A stretch of DNA of 64,000 nt, taken from Knoxdaviesia capensis (lineage: Eukaryota > Ascomycota > Sordariomycetes > Microascales > Gondwanamycetaceae). The translations under genes were made by a program, and so were the position numbers. Each line of letters starts with the position of its first letter. The first letter of the stretch is position 1. Positions 32,990 through 42,829 of this stretch are shown here, piece after piece. The notes beneath the pieces were generated by a model that worked only from the letters and a program-made list of their open reading frames with translations, made no database searches and was not told the origin of the DNA. The stretch spans positions 1,030,148 through 1,094,147 of the forward strand of contig LNGK01000001.1 in assembly GCA_001510575.1 (NCBI GenBank). The letters are read 5' to 3'.

Positions 32990-33826
32990 ATGGCAGAAGA
33001 GCGTATAAGCTTTATTCCTCTGGAAGCGAATCCTGAGTTGATGACATCACTTTTGAACAGACTTGGGCTGAGCCCCGCATTAGCTGTTCACGATGTTTAT
33101 TCACTGGAAGACACTGAACTTCTAGGCTTTATACCACGCCCTGCACTTGCGCTGCTGTTGGTGTTTCCTGTCTCTGATGTATATGAGCGCCATAGAATCT
33201 CGGAAGATGAGAGCCTTGAAGCGTACGATGGCTCGGGCGACGGCGAGAAGGTCGTTTGGTTCCGACAGACAATCAGAAATGCCTGTGGGCTTATGGGGCT
33301 GTTGCACGCCGTAAGCAATGGACCGGCGAAGAACTTTATTGGTATGTCATATGCATCTGCCCCATCACTTATTTGAGTTCCCTTCTGCTTTCCTGCCTTG
33401 TTCAAGCCAGGCCCAGGCCTGGTATTGCGTCCGTACCCATCTAACATCCATACAGAGCCCGGATCCGACCTAGACAAGCTTGTGTCTGACGCCATTCCGT
33501 TGAAGCCGACTGAACGATCTGCACTTCTTGAGAAATCCGCGTCTCTGGCTAATGCGCACCGTGAGGCGGCATCACAGGGGGCGACTGCTGCGCCGGAAGC
33601 CAATGATGACGTGGATCTGCATTATGTTTGCTTCGTCAAGGCCGACGATGGGCATCTCTGGGAACTGGACGGCCGACGCAAAGGGCCCCTTGATCGTGGC
33701 ATCCTGGGTATGGACGAAGATGTTTTGAGCACCAAGGCCCTTCAGCTGGGCCCTCTGGCATTTCTCTCTCGCGAGCAAGGGGATCTGCGTTTTAGCTGCG
33801 TTGCGCTTGCTGGTGCAGGTAACTAA
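32990..33826 (+). CDS. Ubiquitin carboxyl-terminal hydrolase (UCH, peptidase C12; Yuh1-like)
   Basis: Two exons, 32990-33341 and 33456-33826, joined by a 114-base intron (gtatgt, ctaac branch, acag) in phase 1; 240 residues, the normal size of Yuh1/UCH-L3. The start at 32990 (ACC ATG G) is chosen over an earlier in-frame ATG at 32843 because the conserved protein begins here. Catalytic residues are visible: Gln93 and Cys99 in FRQTIRNACGLMGLLHA, His173 in DVDLHYVCFV and Asp189 in LWELDGRRKGP. The usual NACGT is NACGL here, next to the nucleophile but not a catalytic residue. The enzyme frees ubiquitin (and perhaps Nedd8/Rub1) from small adducts and precursors in the cytosol. Confidence 0.93.
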
Positions 33827-36800
33827 GGGTTGAGATAATGAGTCCAGACCGTGATGCATTTACCCAAATGCTAACACACTGCCTGCATCACGTCTGTGTC
33901 ATAGTATTGAGGCCATAGTTTCTCGTTCGCTGGTGCATTGACAAAACGTATAACTACGTTAATCGCGTGGAACTTCTGGTCCGTCTCCTGTTCACTATAT
34001 CCATGGTGCAAATACGCCAGAGTGAGCAACTTCGGAGACATTCAACGATGATTGATGCATTTTGTAAAAGAAAATGATAGGCAGAATGGATCCGGATTCT
34101 TCTTCGACATATAAGGGCTGTTATCCATTAAAAATAGAAGATTGTCTAATTGCCAGCTCCCAGATAAACAACTTGCGGACCAGGGGATGCTGATGAAGTC
34201 TGCGGTGCGTGCGTTTACGTACCTGAGCGGGCGATGCTGTGATTTGGAGTAGGGATTCTCCATGATATACGTACGCATGTCCCGTGCTGTGACCCTGTGA
34301 ACTGTGAAAGTAACGTATGAAACAAACGCCAACGGGCTGTTTGTCAGAATGGTATCAACCGAGATAGTGGCTCGAAATGTGGGGAGCTGCATATCAGACT
34401 GCCGTGCTTTCTCTGCTTGAGGCGGCTCAAGGCCAGACACGTTGAGCTGACGGAAGAAGCAATCTTTGGCTTCATCTTTACCAACGATGGAGACAGTAAA
34501 CCAAAGTCGGCCACTTCAATACGTAAGCTGCACTTGCTCAATGGCTTATTGACGAGATTGGGGAGGGGATTGTTGTTGAATATGTTTGCGTCGTGGGAAA
34601 TGAACGATTAATTAGCACAGACTAGTGGTGGGGAGTGATGGTAATAAAGACGCCAAATTGTTGAAGGGTCACACAGCGTCCTGTGGAAAATGACATGGTT
34701 TGTGAGATTCTGCTGGGTTACCATCTACCATCGCGTAGGATCTGTTAAAAAAAAAAAAAAAGAAACCATCCATCATCACGAATCTGAGCAGCGCAGGGGG
34801 GTAAGTCTCCTCCAAGAATCCTTCACTTGCAAGCACCAAGACATATTGACCTCTTGTGCCTGGTGCCTGGTGCGAGGCTGCAAAAGATAGCATCATTGAG
34901 ACAAGGTTAAATGAATGTTTACCAAAGTTGGATACAGAGTGCAATTCTTGACTGCGTCCTGCTCTTCAGGGAGCTCAACATACGAGACCAGTGCGCACGA
35001 TTTCCCGCTCTCTCTTGTTGAAGTCCTTGACCAAAGCGTTTTATTGACATGCACAGACTACCCACACAGACGTGGTAGGTGGCGCTTTGGTCTTCACAGC
35101 ACTGGATGCCAGGATTTTCCGTTCAGCAGGCTGTTATCACATGGAGGAGGGAACGAGGTGTTACAGTTTTTTCTGATGTTTGTTTAATAGTTCTGGAACA
35201 CTCGCATTCAGGTACTTACCTACTTAGAGGGGGCTAAACGGATATACTGTGGCACACCTGAAGACAGGGGAGGGGTTAGTTTGGTTTTCACCCGTCCTAT
35301 ATTGGGGTGCCTGGCATTGATGGTGCCCCGGATGATCTGCAATGACTCTATCCGTGTCCGGGTTGGAACATTCAGTAGTGGACAGGACAGTACACATACT
35401 GGCCGGGTGAGCCGTGTAGCAGATCCAGTGCTAAATGGCATTGAGTTGGGCCAGTGAAAAACGGGTGAGCGGGACGAGGAGTCTCCCACTTATTGCACAG
35501 AGTGAATTCATCGATACAGCGCCGTCTACACACCAACTGTATAGAGTAGGAGGAGGGATACACTCCCTCGTGGCAAGTCAAATGCATCGTCGGTTATCAC
35601 TTATCAGTGCTGGGGGAGGGTCATTCAGAAAGCCGTTTGGTTGCATCCAACAGCCCAATGGAACCATACCACCATATGCAAGAAATTCCTGGGATCCACG
35701 ACCCCTGAATTGTGCGTTTTGATCACCCAAGCAGGAACTAGGGTCGACTAGTGCCTTTTTTAGTTTATCCATCGCGAACTATAAACAGGGGTTTCGGGGG
35801 AGGACCATGTTCAAGGTCTGAATTATTGGCCACCACGGCATCACGTACTGTATGGAATACGGAGTATCCATATTCGTGGAATTCTAGGTGAAGAAAAGCG
35901 GACGGTACACAAATCTCGGGGCTGACTGCAAACACCCGAATCTGGGATAACGGCTGCGGTATTTACGAGGGAAATCGCGAGAAGGCCATGCTTCAGCCGT
36001 GTGAAGGAGGAACACTTGAAGTTCCCTATCTCGCGCAAACAAGCTGCCGTCCCCGGTCGACTGTCATGTGGTGGTGTTTAGCTGAAGTCAAGCTGAAGTG
36101 AGAGACAGAAGAGACTTCATTGCCTGGAAAGGAGGCAAGGTGACGAGGCAATAGTGGCCTAGTTTTATGGCAAGTAATCGAAGTGAGTATAGTACTGTAC
36201 TGTATATGCATGCACTCTTCAGGATGAAATGCAAGGCAGCACGAGCCAGCCTTGGACTGAAGAGTACACGAAGGTGTGGTGTATCATTGCGTCCCATTAA
36301 AAAAATCCCCAGTGGAGCTTGGTGGCGTTGTCGCACCGTCTGGACACATCTTTCTTGAGTTGCGAATTGCGAAATGCACATTCTTGGCTTATCCAGAAAG
36401 TCTTCCCGCATACACCGTTAACCGTACATACAATACAGTACATACAGTTTATATGCCCACACGGCCTTTTCTAGATACTGGCTATAACGCTATGCCACAT
36501 AGCTCGCTTAAGCTCCTTATCGACTTGCCTCGTCCTATATATCTGGGACTGAATCCCCATCCTAATGGATTTGCACCATCCGATTTTGATGTATCACTCA
36601 CCCACCCACCTCCGCTCTGCACAACCATAAACCCGGAAATATTGACGTCGGTACTCTTCCTAGAATCTTTCTTCCTTCTAGTCGTTTTTCCTTCCTTTTT
36701 CCTTTTCTTTTTTCTCTTTCCTTGCCATTTTATGTTTTCTTTTTGGTTAAATACTTGCATGCTTGCCTCACTGTCTGTCCATACTCGCCCGAATTTACAA

Positions 36801-37058
36801 GCACAAGCGTTGACGCTGTTCTTTGCGCATTCACACCTCGCTGTGGTCACAGGCCCACCCAAGTGAGACTGTGTACTAGCCATTCTTTCATCGCCGAATG
36901 TCATTCAATCTTTTGCTTTCAACGACCACCTTCTGTTGTTACCGATTTTCTTTCCCTTTCTTGTATGCATAATTATTCAAAAAGAGGAACCACGGTGACG
37001 GCTTTTGTCGGCACGGGCAAAGTCCAGGTGCACCAGGTAATGGTGCAAGCTGGTTAAT
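33827..37058. other. Gene-poor intergenic region (3.2 kb)
   Basis: No gene supported. An A-run is at 34746-34761, short TACATACA-type direct repeats lie near 36424-36450, and a pyrimidine-rich tract at about 36655-36730 should be part of the promoter or leader of the gene at 37059. A minus-strand frame at about 34042-34520 has some coding look but no start. Confidence 0.45.
36655..36730 (+). promoter_or_regulatory. Pyrimidine-rich promoter tract
   Basis: T/C-rich run on the plus strand some 330-400 bases ahead of the next gene, as seen ahead of other genes in this window. Likely a core-promoter or leader feature. Confidence 0.4.
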
Positions 37059-38953
37059 ATGGGATTCCTGGACTTTCTCAAAAAGTCGAGTAACAACCGC
37101 CAAACCAGTGTCGATCCGGGATCGATCAAGACACAACGATATTCCTCGACACCAGCGTCGATCCCCCCACTGATAGGTAAACCTCATCAGATCTTCTGAT
37201 TCTTATGCATCAGCTCCAGTGCTAACTAATGTTTTGATAGGCACGTTTCCCGTCCGCGGAAACAATTCCTCCGCAATCGACTCTTTGCGGCCTCAGCCTG
37301 GTCGACATGTCGATACTTATAGCTCAGGGCCACGCTTTGCCGAAACGGTTTTGGTAAATGGAGATGTGGACGAGACAGCTCCGCCGCCGCCGGTCCTACG
37401 CTATAGGGAACCCCGGCCCGGATCATCGCATGCAACGTTGCAGCGCCACCGCAGCCGAGCCGGCCCGCCTTCTCGCACTCTATCCACGTCAAAATCTTTT
37501 CAGGATTCTGTGCAGTACAGTAAGAGCCGTGCACCCGAACTATCACAAAGACCATCTACTGCATTATCTTCCTCCCAACACACTCCGCTCTTCGAAACTC
37601 ATCCTGCCGTCAAGCCACCGTCTCTTTTTCGCCTTTCTCCAACATCTGCGGTCCATGCTCGGCATCGCTCCATCTCTCGTCACAGCGTAGCATCCTCTGC
37701 TCGATCGGGGGCGTTTGTCGATATTCTAGATGCACAATCAGAGATCCGACCAGCAAACAATTTCCGAACCCGAATACATGCTGCAGGAGCGCGTGATTAC
37801 AGTGAGGATGTGGCCGATCGAAATATTGAGTCGGCCGTTATACCAAGTGTGTCAAGATTTGAGCGGGTGCCGGAGGTCCAGTCTCTGCGTTCCTTGACAT
37901 CCCTAGGCGGTACAACTTCTATTACCACGCTGAGTCTGGATGCTCCTGCGGCCCCTGAGAAATACGCGCACCCCCACCGATACGTAGACGCTGGACACAT
38001 GAGCCGGCTTCGGCCTGGCCCCGTGCAGGAGACGAAAGCACCCCCCCAGCGAGCGGAATCACGAGATGTCACAATATCCACGAGACGCGAAAAACGCCAA
38101 TCGGTAATCTCGTATGTCCCGAGCTCCGGGGAATGGATAGCTGTCGAAACGGAAGTGCCGGATAACTCGCAAGACTTTGACAACGATATAGCTGAAGATC
38201 CTATTTCGTCTTCACCCTTCGAAACATTTGATGCCCATTTCACCAGAGGCAATGAAAGACCGCGCACTTCGGGTTCTCGGGTTTCCTCGCCACGGCGCTC
38301 GCCAATTGTCATGCGCAGCTCGGCGTTGGCCGGAGTCGGCTTTGCAAGCATCACCGTTGATTCCGAAGAAGACGGAAGCTCGCCAGCACCTTCACCCCGT
38401 AAGAAACCTGCCTTTGGAGTTTATTTGATTTCACCTTCTAACCTATCTTGTAGATGTAATGCGTCTCAACGAATTCCGAGACGTCGAGGATGGCAAAGAT
38501 CGCATGCTTCTTCCGGGGTCCAGCTCGATTCGTGACTGGTCAGTCACGTCAACCACGCCAACCATGTCAACACATTCGACCTTTCGACGGCCGCGGACAG
38601 GGCACACCTCCAATACATCTATCGATGTTGAGCCGGCACAACTCGTCGGTTCGAAAGAGCTTTCCTTGCCAGTGCCCCGCGAGGTCAGACGGATAGATTC
38701 CTTCCGGTCATTCAATATTGATGACTATATATCCAGTGAAGACGAACTTGAACAGGTCACCCAGAAGGACGAAGAAAACCTTCTGTTCAAGGATGCTGGG
38801 TTTGGATTTTCAGGGGCGCAGCTCCCCGGACTGTTCGACGCGATCCCGGAAATTCCAACGGCCGGGCAGCAGGAAGCCAGCTTTTCAGGGACATATCGGT
38901 CACTCCGACATTCTTCATTTAATGTGGTTGATAGACAGAGCTCCCATAGATAG
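37059..38953 (+). CDS. Disordered Ser/Arg-rich fungal protein, unknown function
   Basis: Three exons: 37059-37176, 37241-38398 and 38454-38953. Both introns are about 55-65 bases with ctaac branch sites and phases agree; 591 residues. It opens MGFLDFLKKSSNNRQTSVDP, a short amphipathic helix followed by disordered sequence rich in S, R, P and T. The C-terminal 80 residues are acidic and more ordered (NIDDYISSEDELEQVTQ, then AGFGFSGAQLPGLFDAIPEI) and may be a binding motif region. No catalytic or membrane feature is seen. The family looks like one of the poorly characterised Eurotiales proteins. The N-terminal glycine lacks the Ser/Thr at position 6 that favours myristoylation. Confidence 0.8.
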
Positions 38954-39308
38954 GGACACCGATGCATATATAGTTATAGTTGAATTCAGATACCCTCTAC
39001 GTACAATCCCTCAGATTGACTACTAGTAGCTTGAAGCAGTAGTCGGAGGAATAGAAAAACTGCATGGTTGAATTCCTAAACTGAATGTGACCCTAAGTTA
39101 CTTAAATCACCTGTGTCACGGACTCATAACTCGAGGTCTAGTAATGTGATCCCTACTTAGAGTACTTTTCTCTTATATATATAACACGGCATTGTCATGG
39201 GCCAACGGGACACCCAGCTGCTGGCCAGCTGTCATCCCCAGCCGTAGCTGGACTGTATGTTTCTGGTGCGATTTTCAGACACAACGTCAATTATCGTTGT
39301 GGGCGGGC

Positions 39309-39322
39309 NNNNNNNNNNNNNN
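39309..39322. other. Assembly gap (14 N)
   Basis: Fourteen unresolved bases flanked by G-rich sequence (GGGCGGGC before, GGGGGGG after). A G homopolymer that could not be resolved is a likely cause. It is not inside a called gene. Confidence 0.95.
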
Positions 39323-40219
39323 GGGGGGGTTACGATTCAAAATCAGTTCGACAGCCCTGCGACCATCCCCCAAAAGGATCAGCAGAAGTGCCACTGCAGA
39401 ACCTCACAGCTGGTGGCATTTTGGTCCACGGGGAATTAAGAAGGCGGGACGAAACGTCTAGCAGTCCGTTAGCTGAATGTTAACTATCAAAGCCGTGACC
39501 GTGTTGAGTGTTGAGAGCTCGTTTTGGAGTCTAGTTAATCCTTGAACTAAAAGCTATGCAAGTTCGTGATCCTCAAGCAAACTTACTACGTAACTACGTA
39601 TGTTACAAGGAGAACTGAAAGGAATATGTGCAGTTTGAAACGAGCCTTATGCACTACATGCAGTAACACTCTGTACAGCCGAAATACTGCTGATAACATA
39701 GATGCGGTTTCTATGCGAATATCCGCATGGAAACCCTCGTCACTGCCAGATACATTATGAGAGGTCGCTCGCGCGAACCATGCCTTGTAATTTAGCGGCA
39801 TTCGAAGAAACACCATCGTACATATACGGATTAGTCAATGCTATGCGAGACCACAAAAAATTCAAGGTTTCGGTCTTCGGTGCGGCCGGAAGATATGTCG
39901 ACGTCTAAAGCGCGGTGTAATCATTGCCTCTTTCAAGTCAGCTCATGAAGCTCGCATCATCATTCTTGTGCACTAAAATAGGCTAACCCTAAATGAGCTA
40001 GCACAGAAAGACACATAAAGGAAACACCTAGTGTGGCTGGCTCATTCTTGGAGTTGGTGTCGGCTGAGACAGATTTAACCCTAAGTGCGATCAGCCCGAG
40101 ATGATTACATATCTCATCATTTTACTCATGCTATGAACGATCTTGTCTTTCACTAGACCATCTACCAAGTTCCTCTTCACTATTAACAGTGTCCTCTACC
40201 ATTACTTGGTTTCTCTATA

Positions 40220-40246
40220 CATTCTATACATTCTATACATTCTATA
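40220..40246. repeat. 9-base tandem repeat, (CATTCTATA)x3
   Basis: Three perfect copies, ending 43 bases before the ATG of the protease gene, so in its leader or core promoter. Confidence 0.9.
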
Positions 40247-40289
40247 AGAGAGTATCTGGTTCCGGCATCTTGCCACACCACTTTCAGTC

Positions 40290-42089
40290 ATGGAAGCCCA
40301 CAAACGAGACGCTCATCAAAAGCAGCGCTCAGACAGTAGTCGTTCAAGCGACAATTCCACATCGACAAAAGACACAGCACCTACGGCAACAGCCTCTCCG
40401 GCGCCGGAAGAACCGTCTTCTAAAAAGACCCCGTTTTCGGCAAGCCTTGCTACTACGGAAGAAGAGGTTTTGCCCTTCCTCGAGCAACCGACAGAACAGG
40501 AACACCGGCTGTACTATGCCTCATTTCCATCCCAACCACGTTTACTTGGCCGAACGTCAAGTGGCACAATCCCGTGGTGGTTCCTGGCTGACCCTCCTGA
40601 AATGCGACCTTACCAGAAATACGGCAGGATTGGAGAACTGCAACTCGCCTTGGCGGCGGGCCCGGTTGGCCGCCATCCTATTCACGGTGTATGGGAGACA
40701 CAGACATTGCCTCAAGTCGAAGCGGCTCTCAAACCGCTAAACTGGACATCGATTGATGTCCTACGGATAGGAAAAGCTCACCTGCCTGAAGCCGCACGGC
40801 CCGTTATAGTTTGGGTAGGTGTGGCCGCCAGTTCCGTACCACACACCTCATGGGAAACACTGGCGGCGGTCCTCCGGCGCGTTCGTTCTATTCTCGATTT
40901 TGATGGATTACTGGACGTTGAATGCGAAATTCGCGTCTCAGATGTATCGGCATCGGCTGGTCCGCGCCTTTTGGAGCCTGTACGGGGCGAGGCGTGTATA
41001 CACCTCGATACCTGGGAGGCCGACGCCGCCCGCGTTATTGGCACAGCCATTGGCCAAAGTGTCTCGCCACGGGCTCACATGTGGTCGGAAGGGACGTTGG
41101 GACTATACTTAGGGCCTAAAGACACTGCCGTGGGTGGACCTTTCTGGGCCTTAACGTGCCGTCACGTCCTGTTTCCAGCCACCGCGTCCGGGGACTCAAC
41201 CACAAAGGGCCAAAGTAGTGACACGGGTGAAATAAACGCCGAAGTACTCGTCCCTGCGGCCAGCACCCTTGAGCAGGTACTTGATATCGCCAATGACCGG
41301 GTTAAAAATATCCAGTTGCGGGGAGACGAATCGGCTACAGCAAAGCGAGCAACGGAACTCCTTACAACACTACATGACTTCAACGCATCCGACGAAGCTC
41401 GAGTCATCGGCCATGTTTGCTACGCGCCTCCGGTTTCAGTTAACGACAAACTGTCTTCTCTGCGCGACTGGGCTCTCTTTACCCTCGATAAGGATAAATT
41501 TCCAGAAAGCTTTTCATTTTTTAATGAAGTTGACCTCCGTGCAGATATGCAGACTGAGACATTACGCAAGGTCATCTCTAATGCGCGCGGATCATCGGCT
41601 ACCACAATTGGTTTCCCCCCCCAAGATGGCTTTCTCCGGCTCAAAGGTGCCATTCCACTCAAGGAAATGCGGGGAGCGCCCATTGCCCGAGAACTTACCG
41701 CAATCGCCGAAGAAGATGATGCTCACATCGTCCTGAAACGTGGCCGCACAACAGGTGTCACGGTTGGCTTCCTCCTTGACGTTCGCTCCGTTACACGCAC
41801 TCTATTTGGTATGAATGAAAAGAAGAATTGCTATAACATAGCAATTCTAGCTATTGATGCCAAGTCGAAGGTCCGCCAGTTTCCTGGCCAGATAAACGTC
41901 TTCTCCGCGGGCGGAGACTCTGGCGCGGCAATTTTCGATATGTCGGGCCGCGTGGCTGGTCTACTGACAGGCGGCTGTTGCGACACGGAACGAAACATCA
42001 TGCAAAAAGACCTAACATACGCAACACCGATGGTTCATATATTAGAGGATATTAATCAAGAGCTTCATACAGAGGTTCAAATTTTATAA
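40290..42089 (+). CDS. Chymotrypsin-fold (trypsin-like) serine protease domain protein
   Basis: Single intact exon of 599 residues at the border of the transposon block. Residues 1-60 are disordered (Ser/Thr/Glu). Residues 60-260 form an alpha/beta region with no domain I recognise. From about 265 a chymotrypsin-like fold is indicated by the triad: His292 in ALTCRHVLF, Asp393 in SLRDWALFTLD and Ser544 in FSAGGDSGAAIFD. The last segment RVAGLLTGGCC..LTYATPMVHIL matches the usual C-terminal strand and helix. There is no signal peptide, so it is probably intracellular, unlike secreted trypsins. Stand-alone proteins of this type are patchily distributed in fungi. The triad intervals (about 100 and 150 residues) are long, with a helical insert after His. 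The substrate is unknown. Confidence 0.8.
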   Translation: MEAHKRDAHQKQRSDSSRSSDNSTSTKDTAPTATASPAPEEPSSKKTPFSASLATTEEEVLPFLEQPTEQEHRLYYASFPSQPRLLGRTSSGTIPWWFLADPPEMRPYQKYGRIGELQLALAAGPVGRHPIHGVWETQTLPQVEAALKPLNWTSIDVLRIGKAHLPEAARPVIVWVGVAASSVPHTSWETLAAVLRRVRSILDFDGLLDVECEIRVSDVSASAGPRLLEPVRGEACIHLDTWEADAARVIGTAIGQSVSPRAHMWSEGTLGLYLGPKDTAVGGPFWALTCRHVLFPATASGDSTTKGQSSDTGEINAEVLVPAASTLEQVLDIANDRVKNIQLRGDESATAKRATELLTTLHDFNASDEARVIGHVCYAPPVSVNDKLSSLRDWALFTLDKDKFPESFSFFNEVDLRADMQTETLRKVISNARGSSATTIGFPPQDGFLRLKGAIPLKEMRGAPIARELTAIAEEDDAHIVLKRGRTTGVTVGFLLDVRSVTRTLFGMNEKKNCYNIAILAIDAKSKVRQFPGQINVFSAGGDSGAAIFDMSGRVAGLLTGGCCDTERNIMQKDLTYATPMVHILEDINQELHTEVQIL

Positions 42090-42102
42090 TCTTATTTTCT
42101 TT

Positions 42103-42189
42103 TCTCTTATTCTCTTATTCTCTTATTCTCTTATTCTCTTATTCTCTTATTCTCTTATTCTCTTATTCTCTTATTCTCTTATTCTCTTA
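42103..42189. repeat. Octanucleotide microsatellite (TTATTCTC)n, left part
   Basis: About eleven perfect copies of an 8-base unit, starting 13 bases behind the protease stop codon. It is interrupted by copia-1 and continues at 47829. The unit has no CpA or TpG, so RIP could not mark it. Confidence 0.97.
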
Positions 42190-42531
42190 TATTAAATATT
42201 AGAATAATTCATATTATATTATCCTTTATACAGCCGGAAGTTCATGATAAAGAATAAGGCTACGATGAATAGCCTAGAGAATAATGATAGATATAATATG
42301 GATTTACGAAGAGCCTAGTATAGGAAGGGAAGCCTTAGAAGGTATTAGGGATCTAGACGGGGGAAGCCTAGATCCTATAGGGGATAAGAAGGAAGCTTTC
42401 CCCCTATCTATTCTAGCATAGTATTTTATAGCTATTAACTACTTATCTTATTTTTTACCCCCTACCTTTATAAATAGTATTAACTATAAAGTTACGCTTC
42501 TAATTCTAACCGCCTTTCCTATATTCGAATA
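42190..42531 (+). repeat. Copia-1 5' LTR
   Basis: 342 bases. Differences from the 3' LTR are almost only C/T and G/A at CpA/TpG sites. Its outer part (to about 42310) keeps CA/TG, while its inner part (from about 42380) has TA. Confidence 0.95.
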
Positions 42532-42550
42532 GGTTATAAGCCTAGCGCTC
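42532..42550 (+). other. Copia-1 primer-binding site (tRNA anticodon-arm type)
   Basis: GGTTATAAGCCTAGCGCTC directly abuts the LTR. Its complement matches a tRNA anticodon arm (GGGCTYATAACC) rather than a 3' acceptor end, as in Drosophila copia and yeast Ty5, which prime from a half tRNA-iMet. Confidence 0.7.
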
Positions 42551-42829
42551 GTAGCTTTATACCTTACTATTTTCGTTTTAACCTACCCCCCCCCCTATAA
42601 CCTACCTATTAATCCTACGGGAACCGAGAAAACTTCCGTAGTCCCTCCCCCCCCCTTATTTTCGGATCCTAGAAGCTATTTAACTCCTATAGCACTCCGA
42701 TTTTTTACGTTCTAATTAAACGAGTTTTAGTAACTAATTCCACCCCCCCTTCCCCTACTAAGTTAGCCTTACTATTTACGATATTATATAACGATCGATA
42801 TCCCTAACTAAGTCCTCGACTTTAAGGTA

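Larger units (their letters stand above)
38954..40289. other. Intergenic region with assembly gap
   Basis: About 1.3 kb ahead of the protease gene. It contains the N-run and three 9-base tandem copies close to the start codon; no gene supported. Confidence 0.5.

Noticed and set aside
34042..34520. Minus-strand frame of about 150 codons with a protein-like look (for example FRQLNVSGLEPPQAEKAR)
   Set aside because: The region upstream has no ATG on that strand and no convincing splice acceptor and first exon, so a working gene is not supported. It could be a gene relic.
36276..36866. Plus-strand frame of 196 codons with a hydrophobic stretch
   Set aside because: The hydrophobic part is the translation of a pyrimidine tract; no conserved motif, and it lies in the leader of the gene at 37059.
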